Shown piece by piece: positions 42,951 through 52,054 of a stretch of 64,000 bases of DNA. Numbering within the stretch: the first letter of the stretch is position 1; every line of letters begins with the position of its first letter. Below the pieces are notes generated by a model. It was given only the letters and a program-made list of their open reading frames with translations. It did not search any database and was not told where the DNA came from. Source of the DNA: Sphingomonas kyeonggiensis (GTDB taxonomy: Bacteria; Pseudomonadota; Alphaproteobacteria; Sphingomonadales; Sphingomonadaceae); assembly GCF_014204495.1 (NCBI RefSeq), contig NZ_JACHLN010000001.1, positions 930,001 through 994,000 on the forward strand, given 5' to 3'. A program made the translations under genes and the position numbers.

Positions 42951-43876
42951 GCCGGTCTAGCCTCCTCAGATTCCTGCGCAACCCGCGCGCCGCCGCTGCG
43001 CACCAGCACCAATGCGATCGCGACGAGGATGGCGCCGATGAAGTCGGCCAGGCCCAGCTTCTCGCCATAGGCGCTCCAGCCGACGATCCCGGCGACGATC
43101 GGCTGGGAGAGCAGGCCGATGCCGACCACCAGCGGCGGAAGATGGCCGATCGCATAGATCATCAGCCCCTGCCCCACCACCTGGCTGGCCAGCGCGAGGC
43201 CGACCAGGATTCCCCAATGCTGGGGCCAGAAGGTCTCGCCCATCAGATGGGCGGCGAGCGCCAGCGGCAGGATGCCGGCGAGCGTGGAGAGCGCCAGCGC
43301 CGGGATCGGCGCCATCGCCTCGCGTGCCTTGCTCATCAGCACGAAATAGACGGTGTAGAGCGTGCCGGCGAGCAAGCAGAGCAGGTCGCCGACGAGATGA
43401 TCGGGCGAGAGCTGGTAGGAGCGCCCGAGCAGCAGCCCGGCGCCGGCAGCGGCGAGCGCGAGCGCGAGGCCCTGGGTCCGCGTCGGCCACATGCGGGCGA
43501 CGAGGAAGCCATAGATCGGGTACATCAGCGTCGCCGAATTGCCGAACAGCGTGGCGTTGGCGAGCGTGGTCTGCAGGATGCCGACATGCCAGCTCGCCAG
43601 ATCGGCGGCGAAGGCGATGCCGCCCAGCGCGATCGCCGGCCACAGGCCACCCACGGCGGCGAAGGGGCGCTTCTGCCCGGCAAAGGCCAGCGCGATCAGG
43701 ATCGGCGCGGCGATGGCGAGGCGCCAGAAGCCGGCCGAGACCGGCCCGACATCGGCCAGCCGCACGAACCACGGCCCGAAGGCGAGCGCGATGTTGCCGG
43801 CGAGAAGCGCCAGGATCGGCAACGCAGAGCCGGTTTGCGGCGACGAAGCTTTTCTTGAAGGGGCGGGCCGATGCAT
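42947..43876 (-). CDS. EamA/DMT superfamily transporter
   Basis: 309 aa with ten hydrophobic helices in two EamA repeats. The first begins ILALLAGNIALAFGPWFVRL and the second LLCLLAGTLYTVYFVLMSKA. Such carriers export or import small metabolites; the substrate is unknown. It is divergent from the Old Yellow Enzyme gene with a 56-nt gap and overlaps COQ9. Confidence 0.85.
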   Translation of the reverse strand: MHRPAPSRKASSPQTGSALPILALLAGNIALAFGPWFVRLADVGPVSAGFWRLAIAAPILIALAFAGQKRPFAAVGGLWPAIALGGIAFAADLASWHVGILQTTLANATLFGNSATLMYPIYGFLVARMWPTRTQGLALALAAAGAGLLLGRSYQLSPDHLVGDLLCLLAGTLYTVYFVLMSKAREAMAPIPALALSTLAGILPLALAAHLMGETFWPQHWGILVGLALASQVVGQGLMIYAIGHLPPLVVGIGLLSQPIVAGIVGWSAYGEKLGLADFIGAILVAIALVLVRSGGARVAQESEEARPA

Positions 43877-43932
43877 GCGCCCCCTTAGCCACCTATTTGG
43901 CCGTCGTCACAGTCGTTAGGGAATTTGCGACG

Positions 43933-45039
43933 ATGCCGAACCTGTTCGATCCGATCCAGCTGGGCGCGATCCATGCGCCGAACCGCCTGTTCATGGCCCC
44001 CCTCACCCGCGGCCGCGCGACGCGCGCGCATGTGCCGACGCCAATCATGGCGGACTATTATGCCCAGCGCGCCAGCGCCGGCCTCATCATCTCCGAAGCC
44101 ACCGGCATCAGCCAGCAGGGCCTCGGCTGGGCCTATGCCCCGGGCCTGTGGAACGACGAACAGACCGATGCCTGGAAGCCGGTGGTCGAGGCGGTGCATG
44201 CAGCCGGCGGCCGCATCGTCGCCCAGCTCTGGCACATGGGCCGGCTGGTCCATCCCGACTTCCTCGGCGGCGAGGCCCCGGTCTCGGCCTCGGCGAACAC
44301 CGCGCCGGGCAGCGTGCGCACCTATCCGGCCGAGGAGAGCGGCGAGATCAAGCGCCCCTATGCCCAGGCCCGGCCGCTGCGCACCGACGAGATCCCCGGA
44401 TTGCTCGACGACTATGCCCGCGCCGCCCGCAACGCGATCCGCGCCGGCTTCGACGGGGTGCAGGTCCATGCCGCCAACGGCTATCTGATCGACAGCTTCC
44501 TGCGCGACAATTCGAACTTCCGCGACGACGCCTATGGCGGCTCGATCCCCAATCGGGTGCGGCTGCTGAAGGAAGTCACCCAGCGCGTGGTCGACACGAT
44601 CGGCGGCGATCGCACCGGCGTGCGCCTGTCGCCCAATGGCGAAGTGCAGGGCATCAACGACAGCAACCCGGCGCCGTTGTTCGAAGCGGCGGCGGCGACG
44701 CTCGACGAGATCGGCATCGCCTTTCTCGAGATGCGCGAGCCGCGCCCGGGCGGCACGCGCGGCCTGCCCGACCATCCGCCGGTCCATCCGGGGATGCGCA
44801 AGGTCTTCAAGGGGCCGCTGATCCTCAACGCCGATTATCATCTCGACGACGCCCAGGCCGCGCTCGATGCGGGCGAGGCCGATGCGATCGCCTATGGCCG
44901 CACCTTCCTGGCCAATCCGGACCTGCCGCTGCGCCTGCGCGAGCGCCTGCCGCTCAACCCGCAGCGCGAGGACCTGTTCTATATCGGCGGGGCCGAGGGC
45001 TATACCGACTACCCCGCCTGGGAAGCCAAGGCCGCCTAG
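43933..45039 (+). CDS. Alkene reductase, Old Yellow Enzyme family
   Basis: 368 aa from the ATG at 43933. It begins LFDPIQLGAIHAPNRLFMAP, with FMN and substrate motifs IVAQLWHMGRLVHPDF, VQVHAANGYLIDSFLRDNSN and YGGSIPNRVRLL. It reduces activated C=C bonds with NAD(P)H (NemA/XenB type). The 3' end overlaps the convergent gene by 4 nt. Confidence 0.92.
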   Translation: MPNLFDPIQLGAIHAPNRLFMAPLTRGRATRAHVPTPIMADYYAQRASAGLIISEATGISQQGLGWAYAPGLWNDEQTDAWKPVVEAVHAAGGRIVAQLWHMGRLVHPDFLGGEAPVSASANTAPGSVRTYPAEESGEIKRPYAQARPLRTDEIPGLLDDYARAARNAIRAGFDGVQVHAANGYLIDSFLRDNSNFRDDAYGGSIPNRVRLLKEVTQRVVDTIGGDRTGVRLSPNGEVQGINDSNPAPLFEAAAATLDEIGIAFLEMREPRPGGTRGLPDHPPVHPGMRKVFKGPLILNADYHLDDAQAALDAGEADAIAYGRTFLANPDLPLRLRERLPLNPQREDLFYIGGAEGYTDYPAWEAKAA

Positions 45040-45764
45040 GGCTGCTTGATGTCGATCCGCATCTCGTAGCTGGACGCGCCGAGCGGCTTGAACCTGCCTA
45101 CGAAACTGTCGACCCAGGGGCCGCTGCCGCCGTCGCGGACGAGCAGCTGGCGGCCCTGATGGCGGACGCTGACCCGGTAATCGTCGAACGGCACGCCCGT
45201 CGCCACCCAGCCCTCCCCGGTCTGGCGCAGGCGGCGGGTGAGCGGCGCTCCGCCCTTTGATGGGACCAGCGTCACTTCGACTTCGCCGAGCGGAGTGAAG
45301 TCCATCACCGCGGTCTGCACCAGCACGATGCCGCCGACGCCGTAGCTGCTCTCGCCGCTGCCCTCGGTATAGCCGAGCCGGAAATTGCGGACGGTCGCCG
45401 CGGTGCTGGCGAAGTTCGCTTCGTTGGTGGGGATCAGCTTTACCTGGATCCGCTGCCCGTTGACGTTGAGCGTGGCATAGCCGGAGATGCTGTATTCGCC
45501 CGGCGCCATGTCGGCGACGCGGATTCGGTAGGTGCCGTTGGGGCCGGTCCTGGTCCCGCGCTGGTGGCTGGCGCCATATTGCATCGCCCGGCCGCCGCCG
45601 AACGACTGGTAGTTCACATAGATCTCGGCGCCGGCGACCGGCCTGCCCTGGTCATCGACCACCCGGCCGCTCACGCTGCCCTGCTGGGCCTGGGCCTGGC
45701 TGGGCGAGGGCGCGCAGGCGCAGCCGAGCGAGATCAGGGCGAAGGCGATGGCATAGCGAAACAT
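45036..45764 (-). CDS. Exported protein with carboxypeptidase-regulatory-like domain
   Basis: 242 aa. The N-terminus MFRYAIAFALISLGCACAPS may be a lipoprotein or ordinary signal (Ala-Gln-Ala follows). Residues about 30-110 form a CarboxypepD_reg-like beta domain (GSVSGRVVDDQGRPVAGAEI). The rest is beta-rich and unassigned. The ribosome site GGGAGG lies 5 nt before the ATG and can be paired in the nested hairpin at 45771-45816. Confidence 0.7.
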   Translation of the reverse strand: MFRYAIAFALISLGCACAPSPSQAQAQQGSVSGRVVDDQGRPVAGAEIYVNYQSFGGGRAMQYGASHQRGTRTGPNGTYRIRVADMAPGEYSISGYATLNVNGQRIQVKLIPTNEANFASTAATVRNFRLGYTEGSGESSYGVGGIVLVQTAVMDFTPLGEVEVTLVPSKGGAPLTRRLRQTGEGWVATGVPFDDYRVSVRHQGRQLLVRDGGSGPWVDSFVGRFKPLGASSYEMRIDIKQP

Positions 45765-45770
45765 GGATCC

Positions 45771-45816
45771 CTCCCGAAGGTATTCCGCGCGGGCTGCCGC
45801 GCGGGAGGATCGGGAG
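45771..45816 (-). promoter_or_regulatory. Nested 5'-leader hairpin covering the ribosome binding site
   Basis: The outer arms CTCCCGA (45816-45810) and TCGGGAG (45777-45771), and the inner arms CCGCGCGG twice (45804-45797 and 45792-45785) around a 4-nt loop, form a nested stem on the minus strand. The outer 3' arm contains most of the GGGAGG ribosome site of the gene that starts at 45764. Confidence 0.55.
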
Positions 45817-45856
45817 CAATCGAACCGCGACGGGCGCGGACCATGTCTCGACGGAG

Positions 45857-46333
45857 CTATTGCGGCCGGTCGATCGCGGTCAGCCAGGTGGCGCCGGCGG
45901 TGCGCAGCCCGGCGCGGGTCTTGGGATTGAAGGCCAGGAAGCCGAGCACCAGCAGGATCGGCCAGCCGATCAGCGTGACGAAGAACCCGAGGACAACAAG
46001 ACCGATCAGCAGCACCGCAACAAGCTGCGTGACCCCGTCCTGGTCGAGCTGGATACGCCGCGGACCCTCGCCATCATACCAGCGCGCGCTGACGAAACTG
46101 AATCCCTCCCCTCCGGCATAGCGCCCAAGGGGGTCGGGCGAGCCTGACGGGCGGGGCGGGGATTGAACCCGTGACTGCGGTCGCGGTGCTTCCATGGCGC
46201 GCCGCCGGTCGGCAAATAGTTCGGGCCTGGATACGACAACAGGCGGGGAGGAAGACCGCCCCGCCTGCGTATCGATCACGATCAGCCGACGCCCCTGCTC
46301 CACTACACGGTAGCGGGTCGGGGGCATGTCCAT
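45857..46333 (-). CDS. Membrane protein of unknown function
   Basis: 158 aa. A basic, Pro/Arg/Ser-rich N-terminal half (about 95 residues, likely cytoplasmic) is followed by a hydrophobic stretch of about 40 residues that gives two closely spaced helices (LVAVLLIGLVVLGFFVTLIG, WPILLVLGFLAF). No family was recognised. It lies 4 nt after ribH and may belong to the same transcript. Confidence 0.6.
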   Translation of the reverse strand: MDMPPTRYRVVEQGRRLIVIDTQAGRSSSPPVVVSRPELFADRRRAMEAPRPQSRVQSPPRPSGSPDPLGRYAGGEGFSFVSARWYDGEGPRRIQLDQDGVTQLVAVLLIGLVVLGFFVTLIGWPILLVLGFLAFNPKTRAGLRTAGATWLTAIDRPQ

Positions 46334-46337
46334 GGGA

Positions 46338-46757
46338 TCAGCCGAACTTGCTCTTGAGCGCCAGCATCGCCAGCGCCGCCTTGGCGGCCTCGCCGCCCTT
46401 GTCCTTCTCGTCGGGCTTGGCGCGGGTGAGCGCCTGGGCCTCGTTCTCGACGGTGAGGATGCCGTTGCCGATGGGCAGCGAATCCATCGCCAGCGCCATC
46501 AGGCCGCGGGCGCTTTCGTTCGAGACGACTTCGAAGTGATAGGTCTCGCCGCGGATCACCACGCCGAGCGCGACGAACGCGTCATAGCGGCCGCTCTCCG
46601 CCGCCATCGCCACCGCGCCGGGAATCTCGAGCGCGCCGGGGACGGTGATGGTCTCGTGGCTGTGGCCCGCTTCCTCGATCGCGGCGCGCGCGCCTTCGAG
46701 CAGCAGGTCATTCAGATGCGCGTAGAAGCGCGCTTCGACGATCAGGACACGTGCCAA
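46338..46757 (-). CDS. ribH: 6,7-dimethyl-8-ribityllumazine synthase RibH
   Basis: 139 aa from a TTG at 46757 with GGAG 7 nt upstream; an upstream ATG at 46805 would overlap ribB by 47 nt and adds no family sequence. The lumazine synthase motifs are [17 protein letters not shown] and [20 protein letters not shown], with the catalytic His in the latter. It condenses the ribulose-phosphate product of RibB with the pyrimidine from RibD. It starts 1 nt after the ribB stop. Confidence 0.92.
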   Translation of the reverse strand: MARVLIVEARFYAHLNDLLLEGARAAIEEAGHSHETITVPGALEIPGAVAMAAESGRYDAFVALGVVIRGETYHFEVVSNESARGLMALAMDSLPIGNGILTVENEAQALTRAKPDEKDKGGEAAKAALAMLALKSKFG

Positions 46758-46758
46758 G

Positions 46759-47895
46759 TCATTCTCCGGTATCGATGGGACGCTCGCCGACGATCGACAG
46801 GCCATAGCCGTCGAGCCCCACGAGCGTGTGGTGCGTATTGGTGAGCAGGATCATGTCCTGCACGCCGAGTTCGGTGAGGATCGTCGCGCCGACGCCATAG
46901 TCGCGCAGCTCGTCCATGTCCTTGACCTCGAGCGTGCCGGCGCGTGCCTGGAGCGCGACGGTGAACTGGTCGGGACGCGGCTTGTTGATCACCACGACCA
47001 CGCCCGAGCCTTCCTCGGCGATGATCTCCATCGACCGGCGCAGCAGCCCGCCGCGCGCACCACCCTCACCGAAGATGTCGGAGAAGGGCGACAGCGCGTG
47101 CATGCGGACAAGCGTGGGCTTGGCGGGATCGATCTTGCCCTTGACCAGCGCGACCTGCTCGCTCTCGGTTGCCTTGTTCCAGAAGGTCAGCGCGGTCCAG
47201 TCACCGCCCCATTCGCTCTCGAACTGCGTCTCGGCGCGCTTCTCGACGAGATGATCGTGGCGGCGGCGATAGGCGATCAGGTCGCGGATCGTGCCGAGCT
47301 TGAGATTGTGGAACTGGGCGAAGGCGATGAGATCGTCGAGACGGGCCATGGTGCCGTCGTCCTTCATGATCTCGCAGATCACGCCCGACGGATTGAGCCC
47401 GGCAAGCCGCGCCAGATCGACCGCAGCCTCGGTATGGCCGGTGCGGACGAGAACGCCGCCGTCCTTGGCGATCAGCGGGAAGACATGGCCGGGCGAGGTG
47501 ATCGCGTCCGGGCCGTTGGTCGCATCGATCGCCACCGCGACGGTGCGCGCACGGTCGGCGGCGGAGATGCCGGTCGAAATGCCTTCCTTCGCCTCGATCG
47601 AGACAGTGAAGGCGGTACCGAGCGGGGTGCCGTTGATGCGTGCCATCGGTTCCAGTTGCAACTGGCGCCCGCGCTCGGCGGTAAGCGCCAGGCAGATCAG
47701 GCCGCGGCCGAAGCGCGCCATGAAATTGACCGCGTCGGGCGTCGCCATCTGGGCGGGGATGACGAGGTCCCCCTCATTCTCACGGTCCTCGTCATCGACG
47801 AGGATGACCATGCGGCCATTGCGGGCCTCGTCGATCAGTTCCTCGGGCGAGGAGAGGAAACCATGCTTCAGGCGGGCGAGTTCAGGCTTTGCCAC
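46759..47895 (-). CDS. ribB: 3,4-dihydroxy-2-butanone-4-phosphate synthase fused to a degenerate GTP cyclohydrolase II-like domain (RibBX type)
   Basis: 378 aa from a GTG at 47895 with GGAGG 6 nt upstream. The N-terminal RibB domain is intact: [20 protein letters not shown], and [20 protein letters not shown]. The C-terminal half is GCHII-like in position and secondary pattern, but the three zinc cysteines are missing ([20 protein letters not shown] where a Cys-rich motif is expected), and so is the RQEGRGIG loop. It thus corresponds to the RibBX variant known from Proteobacteria. A true ribA should lie elsewhere. It overlaps ribE by 14 nt. Confidence 0.88.
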   Translation of the reverse strand: MAKPELARLKHGFLSSPEELIDEARNGRMVILVDDEDRENEGDLVIPAQMATPDAVNFMARFGRGLICLALTAERGRQLQLEPMARINGTPLGTAFTVSIEAKEGISTGISAADRARTVAVAIDATNGPDAITSPGHVFPLIAKDGGVLVRTGHTEAAVDLARLAGLNPSGVICEIMKDDGTMARLDDLIAFAQFHNLKLGTIRDLIAYRRRHDHLVEKRAETQFESEWGGDWTALTFWNKATESEQVALVKGKIDPAKPTLVRMHALSPFSDIFGEGGARGGLLRRSMEIIAEEGSGVVVVINKPRPDQFTVALQARAGTLEVKDMDELRDYGVGATILTELGVQDMILLTNTHHTLVGLDGYGLSIVGERPIDTGE

Positions 47896-48490
47896 GGAGC
47901 GCCTCCATGCGCTGCAGGTAACGGGCGAGCACATCGATCTCGAGATTGACGGCCTGCCCTGCTTCAAGTGCGCCGAACGTGGTGACGGCGGCGGTGTGCG
48001 GAATGATATTGAGGTCGAACTCGACGCCGGCATCGGTATCGCGCACCGCATTGACGGTGAGCGAGACGCCATCGACGGTGATCGAGCCCTTGGGCGCGAC
48101 ATAGGGCGCGAGCTCGGGGCCGGCGGCGATCACGATGTGATGCGAGCCGCCGATCTCCTCGATCGACTTGACCGTGCCGATGCCGTCGACATGGCCGGTG
48201 ACGATATGGCCGCCCAGCTCGTCGCCAAGCCTGAGCGCGCGCTCCAGGTTGAGCCTGCGGCCCGAGGTCCACATGCCCTCGGCCGTCCGGCTGATCGTCT
48301 CGCCCGAAACGTCGAACGCGACCCAGGCCGGGCCCTTGTCGACCACGGTCAGGCAGACGCCCGAGCAGGAGATGGACGCACCGAGATCGATGCCCCCGGT
48401 TTCATAGGCGGTGGACACACGGACATGCAGGTCGCCCTGCTTCTCGGTGGCCTCAACGGTGCCGATATCGGTGACGATTCCAGTAAACAT
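47882..48490 (-). CDS. ribE: Riboflavin synthase alpha subunit RibE
   Basis: 202 aa. It starts MFTGIVTDIGTVEATEKQGD, the usual signature, and contains two homologous lumazine-binding repeats (about residues 1-96 and 97-195; VDGVSLTVNAV in the second). It dismutates two lumazine molecules to riboflavin. The ATG overlaps the ribD stop by one base (TGATG). Confidence 0.93.
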   Translation of the reverse strand: MFTGIVTDIGTVEATEKQGDLHVRVSTAYETGGIDLGASISCSGVCLTVVDKGPAWVAFDVSGETISRTAEGMWTSGRRLNLERALRLGDELGGHIVTGHVDGIGTVKSIEEIGGSHHIVIAAGPELAPYVAPKGSITVDGVSLTVNAVRDTDAGVEFDLNIIPHTAAVTTFGALEAGQAVNLEIDVLARYLQRMEALRGKA

Positions 48491-49458
48491 CAGGCGCGCT
48501 CGTAGGCCTCCATCCTGTCCTTGCCAAGCATGCGGCTTTCTACCAGCCGCCAGCGATCCTGGGCATCGCCCAGCCGGGTGAGACCAATATCCCCAAGCGC
48601 CGGCCGCCCGTCGCCGCCGATCAGGATCGGCGCGCGGTAGAGCAGCAGCCGATCGACCAGGCCGGCGCGCAGGAAGGACGCAGCGGTCTCGGCCCCGCCC
48701 TCGACGAACAGATGGTTGATGCCCTCCAGCTTCGCAATGTCCACCGGGGATTTCAGTTCACCGGCGGCGGAAAGCACCAGCCGGCGCGGCGACCGATCCT
48801 CGAGGCCGGGCAGGCGGACGTCGAGCCGGGGGGTGTCGATCTCCATCGTCCGCCGGCCGACCAGGATCGCCTCGTGCCGGGCGCGCTCGAGATGAGTATG
48901 GGCCCGCGCCTGCTCGCCGGTGATCCATTTGCTCTCGCCCGAAGCGAGCGCGATGCGGCCATCGAGCGAGGTTGCGAGCTTGAGCGTGACGAACGGGCGG
49001 CCGCTGGCCAGACGAGTGAGGAAACCGGCCGTCGAACGGCGCGCCTCTTCGGTGCTGACGCCTTCGATCACTTCGATTCCGGCGGCGCGCAGGCGGGCGG
49101 CCCCTGCCCCATTGGTGCGTGGATCGGGATCGCCGAGCGCGATCACCACCCGGGCGACATCGGCAGCGGCCAGCAGGTTGGAGCATGCCGGGCCGCGCGC
49201 CGATTCATGCGCGCAGGGCTCGAGCGTGACATAGGCAGTTGCGCCGCGCGACTTTTCGCCGGCCTGCGCCAGTGCCATCGCTTCGGCATGCGGACGGCCG
49301 CCGGGCTGGGTCCAGCCGCGTCCGACAACGATTCCATCCCGCACGATCACGCAGCCTACATTGGGATTGGGCGCAGTCCGCCCCCTGCCCCGCTCCGCCA
49401 GCGCGAGCGCAGCCCCCATCCAGCGCGTGTCGCTCAGAAGCCGTGCTGGGTCAGCCAA
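48490..49458 (-). CDS. ribD: Riboflavin deaminase/reductase RibD
   Basis: 322 aa. The N-terminal deaminase shows the zinc motifs HAEAMALAQAGEKS and VTLEPCAHESARGPACSNLL. The C-terminal reductase region has VTLKLATSLDGRIALASGES and LFVEGGAETAASFLRAGLVD. The start is a TTG at 49458; an ATG at 49419 would remove residues that align with other RibD proteins. The start overlaps the upstream gene by 25 nt. No FMN riboswitch was seen ahead of the cluster. Confidence 0.9.
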   Translation of the reverse strand: MADPARLLSDTRWMGAALALAERGRGRTAPNPNVGCVIVRDGIVVGRGWTQPGGRPHAEAMALAQAGEKSRGATAYVTLEPCAHESARGPACSNLLAAADVARVVIALGDPDPRTNGAGAARLRAAGIEVIEGVSTEEARRSTAGFLTRLASGRPFVTLKLATSLDGRIALASGESKWITGEQARAHTHLERARHEAILVGRRTMEIDTPRLDVRLPGLEDRSPRRLVLSAAGELKSPVDIAKLEGINHLFVEGGAETAASFLRAGLVDRLLLYRAPILIGGDGRPALGDIGLTRLGDAQDRWRLVESRMLGKDRMEAYERA

Positions 49459-49781
49459 TCGTCATATTTCTTGAATTCGGCCTGACGCTTCTTCTGCGCC
49501 GCCTCATATTCGGCCTTGCGCTTCAGTTCCTCGGGCAGGTCCTTGGCCTGCTGCGCCTTGATATCGGCATCGCTGCGATCGAGGCGCCATTGCTGCACAT
49601 AGATGATGTCGCGCTTGTAGGGTGCCTCGACGGCCGAATCCTTCACGAACATGTAGAGGATCACCAGCGTCACCACCATGGCGAGCATCATGAACCACAG
49701 CTCATAGGTCTTGCGGGTGGCAAGCCAGCGCCTGAAATCGCCAAAGGCGAGCAGCGGGTTGAATCTCTTGAGGTAGTCCAT
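49434..49781 (-). CDS. Small single-pass membrane protein of unknown function
   Basis: 115 aa. One helix at about residues 28-46 (LWFMMLAMVVTLVILYMFVK) is followed by a polar, Lys/Glu/Gln-rich helix that could be a coiled coil (EELKRKAEYEAAQKKRQAEF). No family was recognised. It lies between tonB and ribD with overlap to ribD, so it may be cotranscribed with either. Confidence 0.65.
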   Translation of the reverse strand: MDYLKRFNPLLAFGDFRRWLATRKTYELWFMMLAMVVTLVILYMFVKDSAVEAPYKRDIIYVQQWRLDRSDADIKAQQAKDLPEELKRKAEYEAAQKKRQAEFKKYDDWLTQHGF

Positions 49782-49846
49782 CTTGGTGCCGAAGATAGGA
49801 GCGCGGGGGCCCGAGAGCCAGCCCCCGCGCTATCAAGAACGTCCCG

Positions 49847-50515
49847 TTACTGGTCCTTGATCTCGAAGGTGACGCTGAGCGTCATCCAGCTTTCCTCCGC
49901 GACGCCGCCGCGCGTCGCCGGCTTGAAGCGCCATTTGGACAGTGCCTGGCGCCTGGTCGCGTCGAAGAAGGCCGCGCTGGTGGCGCTGACCTGCTCGACC
50001 GATTTCACCCGGCCATCGGCGCCGACCAGCACCCGGACCGAGACGCGTCCGTCGCGCTGGGCACGCAGTTCGGAGGCGGGATAGGCGGGCTGGAAATCCT
50101 CGGCATAGCGACCATCGCGCCGCGCGCCGACCAGCGGCGGCACGACCTTGGGCGGATCGAGCGAGACCGGCGGGCCGGTGTCGACCGGCTTGGCCGGCTC
50201 GGGAATCGGGGGATAGATCTCGGTCGTGGTCGCGGTGGGATTCTGTGTCGGCGCCTTGACCAGCGGTTCCGGCGCATTGGGCAGCGGCTGGGTCGGCGTC
50301 TTGGCCTTGACCTCGGGCTGCGGCTTGGGCGGGTCGATCGGCGGCGGGGGCGTTTCTTTCACCTCATAGGCTTCGATCACCGTGCCGGTCAGCGCCTTCA
50401 CGACATTCGGTGCCGAATAGATCATTCCGGTAATGATGGCCCCGCTGACGAGCAGCGATGCGCCGATGCTGACGGCGCGCGATTGCTGGGGCTGGTAGCG
50501 ATGTTCGGCATACAT
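49847..50515 (-). CDS. tonB: TonB family energy transducer
   Basis: 222 aa from the ATG at 50515 with GGAG 9 nt upstream. An N-terminal membrane helix is at about residues 14-34, followed by a Pro/Lys-rich periplasmic linker (ETPPPPIDPPKPQPEVKAKT). The C-terminal TonB domain is QPAYPASELRAQRDGRVSVR, then WRFKPATRGG. It would energise outer-membrane receptors such as that at 23501-26485. No exbB or exbD lies beside it. Confidence 0.88.
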   Translation of the reverse strand: MYAEHRYQPQQSRAVSIGASLLVSGAIITGMIYSAPNVVKALTGTVIEAYEVKETPPPPIDPPKPQPEVKAKTPTQPLPNAPEPLVKAPTQNPTATTTEIYPPIPEPAKPVDTGPPVSLDPPKVVPPLVGARRDGRYAEDFQPAYPASELRAQRDGRVSVRVLVGADGRVKSVEQVSATSAAFFDATRRQALSKWRFKPATRGGVAEESWMTLSVTFEIKDQ

Positions 50516-50600
50516 GGCGTTGCACTCCATCTCCTTCGCCGGACTGGGCCGACTCCAGTGATGATACAACATTACATTTTACGTGCAAATGATTTTGCGA

Positions 50601-51926
50601 TCATGTGCCGCGCAGGCGTTCCAGGGCAGCATCCTTGCCGATCAGCGGGAGCAACGCCGCCATGTCGGGGCCATGCTCGCGGCCGGTAAGGGCGAGTCGC
50701 AGGGGCAGGAACAGCGCGCGGCCCTTGCGGCCGGTGGCTTCCTTGAGCGCACCGGTGAGCGCGGGCCAGGGGTCTGCCCAGTCGAGCCCGGCGGCGATCC
50801 CGGCGGCCTGGGCAAGGAAGGCGCGGTCCTCCTCGGCGATCTCGGCATGCACGGGGCCTTCGACCACCTGCCACCAGTCGGCGGCTTCGGCGATCGTGGA
50901 AAGGTTGGGGCGGATCGCGTTCCAGCCCGCTTCGGTCATGCCGGCGGGCAGGCGGTCCCGCACGGCTGCATAGCCGAACTGGTGGACGATGCGGGCATTG
51001 AGCTGGGCCAGTTCGTCCTCGTCGAACCGCGCGGGGGCGCGGCCGAAGCGGGCGAAGTCGAAGCTTTCGACCAGCGGCGCGGAATCGACAAAGGGTTCGA
51101 CGGGATCGCTGGTGCCGAGTCTGGCGAGCAGGGCGCGCAGGGCCTGGGATTCGATCCCTGCTCCGCGGAAATGATCCAACCCGAGCGAACCGAGCCGTTT
51201 GGAGAGCTTGCCTTCGCTGCCGGTGAGCAGGGCCTCATGGGCAAAGCGGGGCGGCTCGGCACCGAGCGCGGCGAACATCTGGAGCTGGGTCGCGGTATTC
51301 GAGACATGATCCTCGCCGCGCACGACATGGCTGATGCCCATATCGATATCGTCGATCACCGAGGGGAGCAGATAGAGCCAGCTGCCGTCGGCGCGGCGCA
51401 CCACCGGATCGCTCATCGTCTTCGGATCGAAGCGCTGCGGGCCGCGGACCATGTCGTCCCACTCGATCATGGCGTCATGGTCGAGCTTGAAGCGCCAGTG
51501 CGGGCGGACGCCCTCGGCCTCCAGCTTCGCCTTGTCCGCATCGCTCAGCGCCAGCGCAGCGCGGTCATAGACCGGCGGCAGGCCGCGCCCGAGCAGCACC
51601 TTGCGCTTGAGCTCCAGCTCCTGCGCCGTCTCGTACGCCGGATAGACTCGCCCCGCGGCCGCCAGCTCGGCCAGCCGCGCCTCGTAGCGATCGAACCGGG
51701 CCGACTGGCGTTCCTCGCCATCGGGATGCAGCCCCAGCCAGGCGAGATCAGCGCGGATCGCCGCGACGAAGCGCTCCTCCGAGCGCTCGCCATCGGTATC
51801 GTCGATCCGCAGCAGGAACCGCCCGCCATGCCGCTTCGCGAACATCCAGTTGTGGAGCGCGGTGCGGATATTGCCGACATGGAGCGTGCCGGTGGGGCTC
51901 GGCGCGAAGCGGGTGGTGACGGTCAT
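50601..51926 (-). CDS. gltX: Glutamate--tRNA ligase
   Basis: 441 aa. The class I motifs are RFAPSPTGTLHVGNIRTALH (HIGH-type) and KLSKR (KMSKS-type) with VVRGEDHVSNTATQ between. It is on the short side for GluRS (470 aa is common), as in several alphaproteobacterial paralogues, so it may charge tRNA-Glu or also misacylate tRNA-Gln. It is followed by tonB after a short gap. Confidence 0.92.
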   Translation of the reverse strand: MTVTTRFAPSPTGTLHVGNIRTALHNWMFAKRHGGRFLLRIDDTDGERSEERFVAAIRADLAWLGLHPDGEERQSARFDRYEARLAELAAAGRVYPAYETAQELELKRKVLLGRGLPPVYDRAALALSDADKAKLEAEGVRPHWRFKLDHDAMIEWDDMVRGPQRFDPKTMSDPVVRRADGSWLYLLPSVIDDIDMGISHVVRGEDHVSNTATQLQMFAALGAEPPRFAHEALLTGSEGKLSKRLGSLGLDHFRGAGIESQALRALLARLGTSDPVEPFVDSAPLVESFDFARFGRAPARFDEDELAQLNARIVHQFGYAAVRDRLPAGMTEAGWNAIRPNLSTIAEAADWWQVVEGPVHAEIAEEDRAFLAQAAGIAAGLDWADPWPALTGALKEATGRKGRALFLPLRLALTGREHGPDMAALLPLIGKDAALERLRGT

Positions 51927-52054
51927 GTGCTGCCCTTAGCCGTGCCGTGAAAGCCACGCCACCGATGCATTAGCCGTGTATAAGCACTTCCCCGTCTTGC
52001 CCCGCCGGGAATCGGCTGACAAAGGGGCGCAACGGGACACGCTGGAGATTTTCG

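Noticed and set aside
46150-46185. tRNA-like T arm (GGGTTCAATCCC on the minus strand)
   Set aside because: No matching acceptor stem, D arm or anticodon arm lies at the right distance; the sequence is inside the membrane-protein gene at 45857-46333.
49459-49846. FMN riboswitch ahead of ribD
   Set aside because: The region is nearly all coding (49434-49781) and the remaining 65 nt lacks the conserved FMN-element arms.
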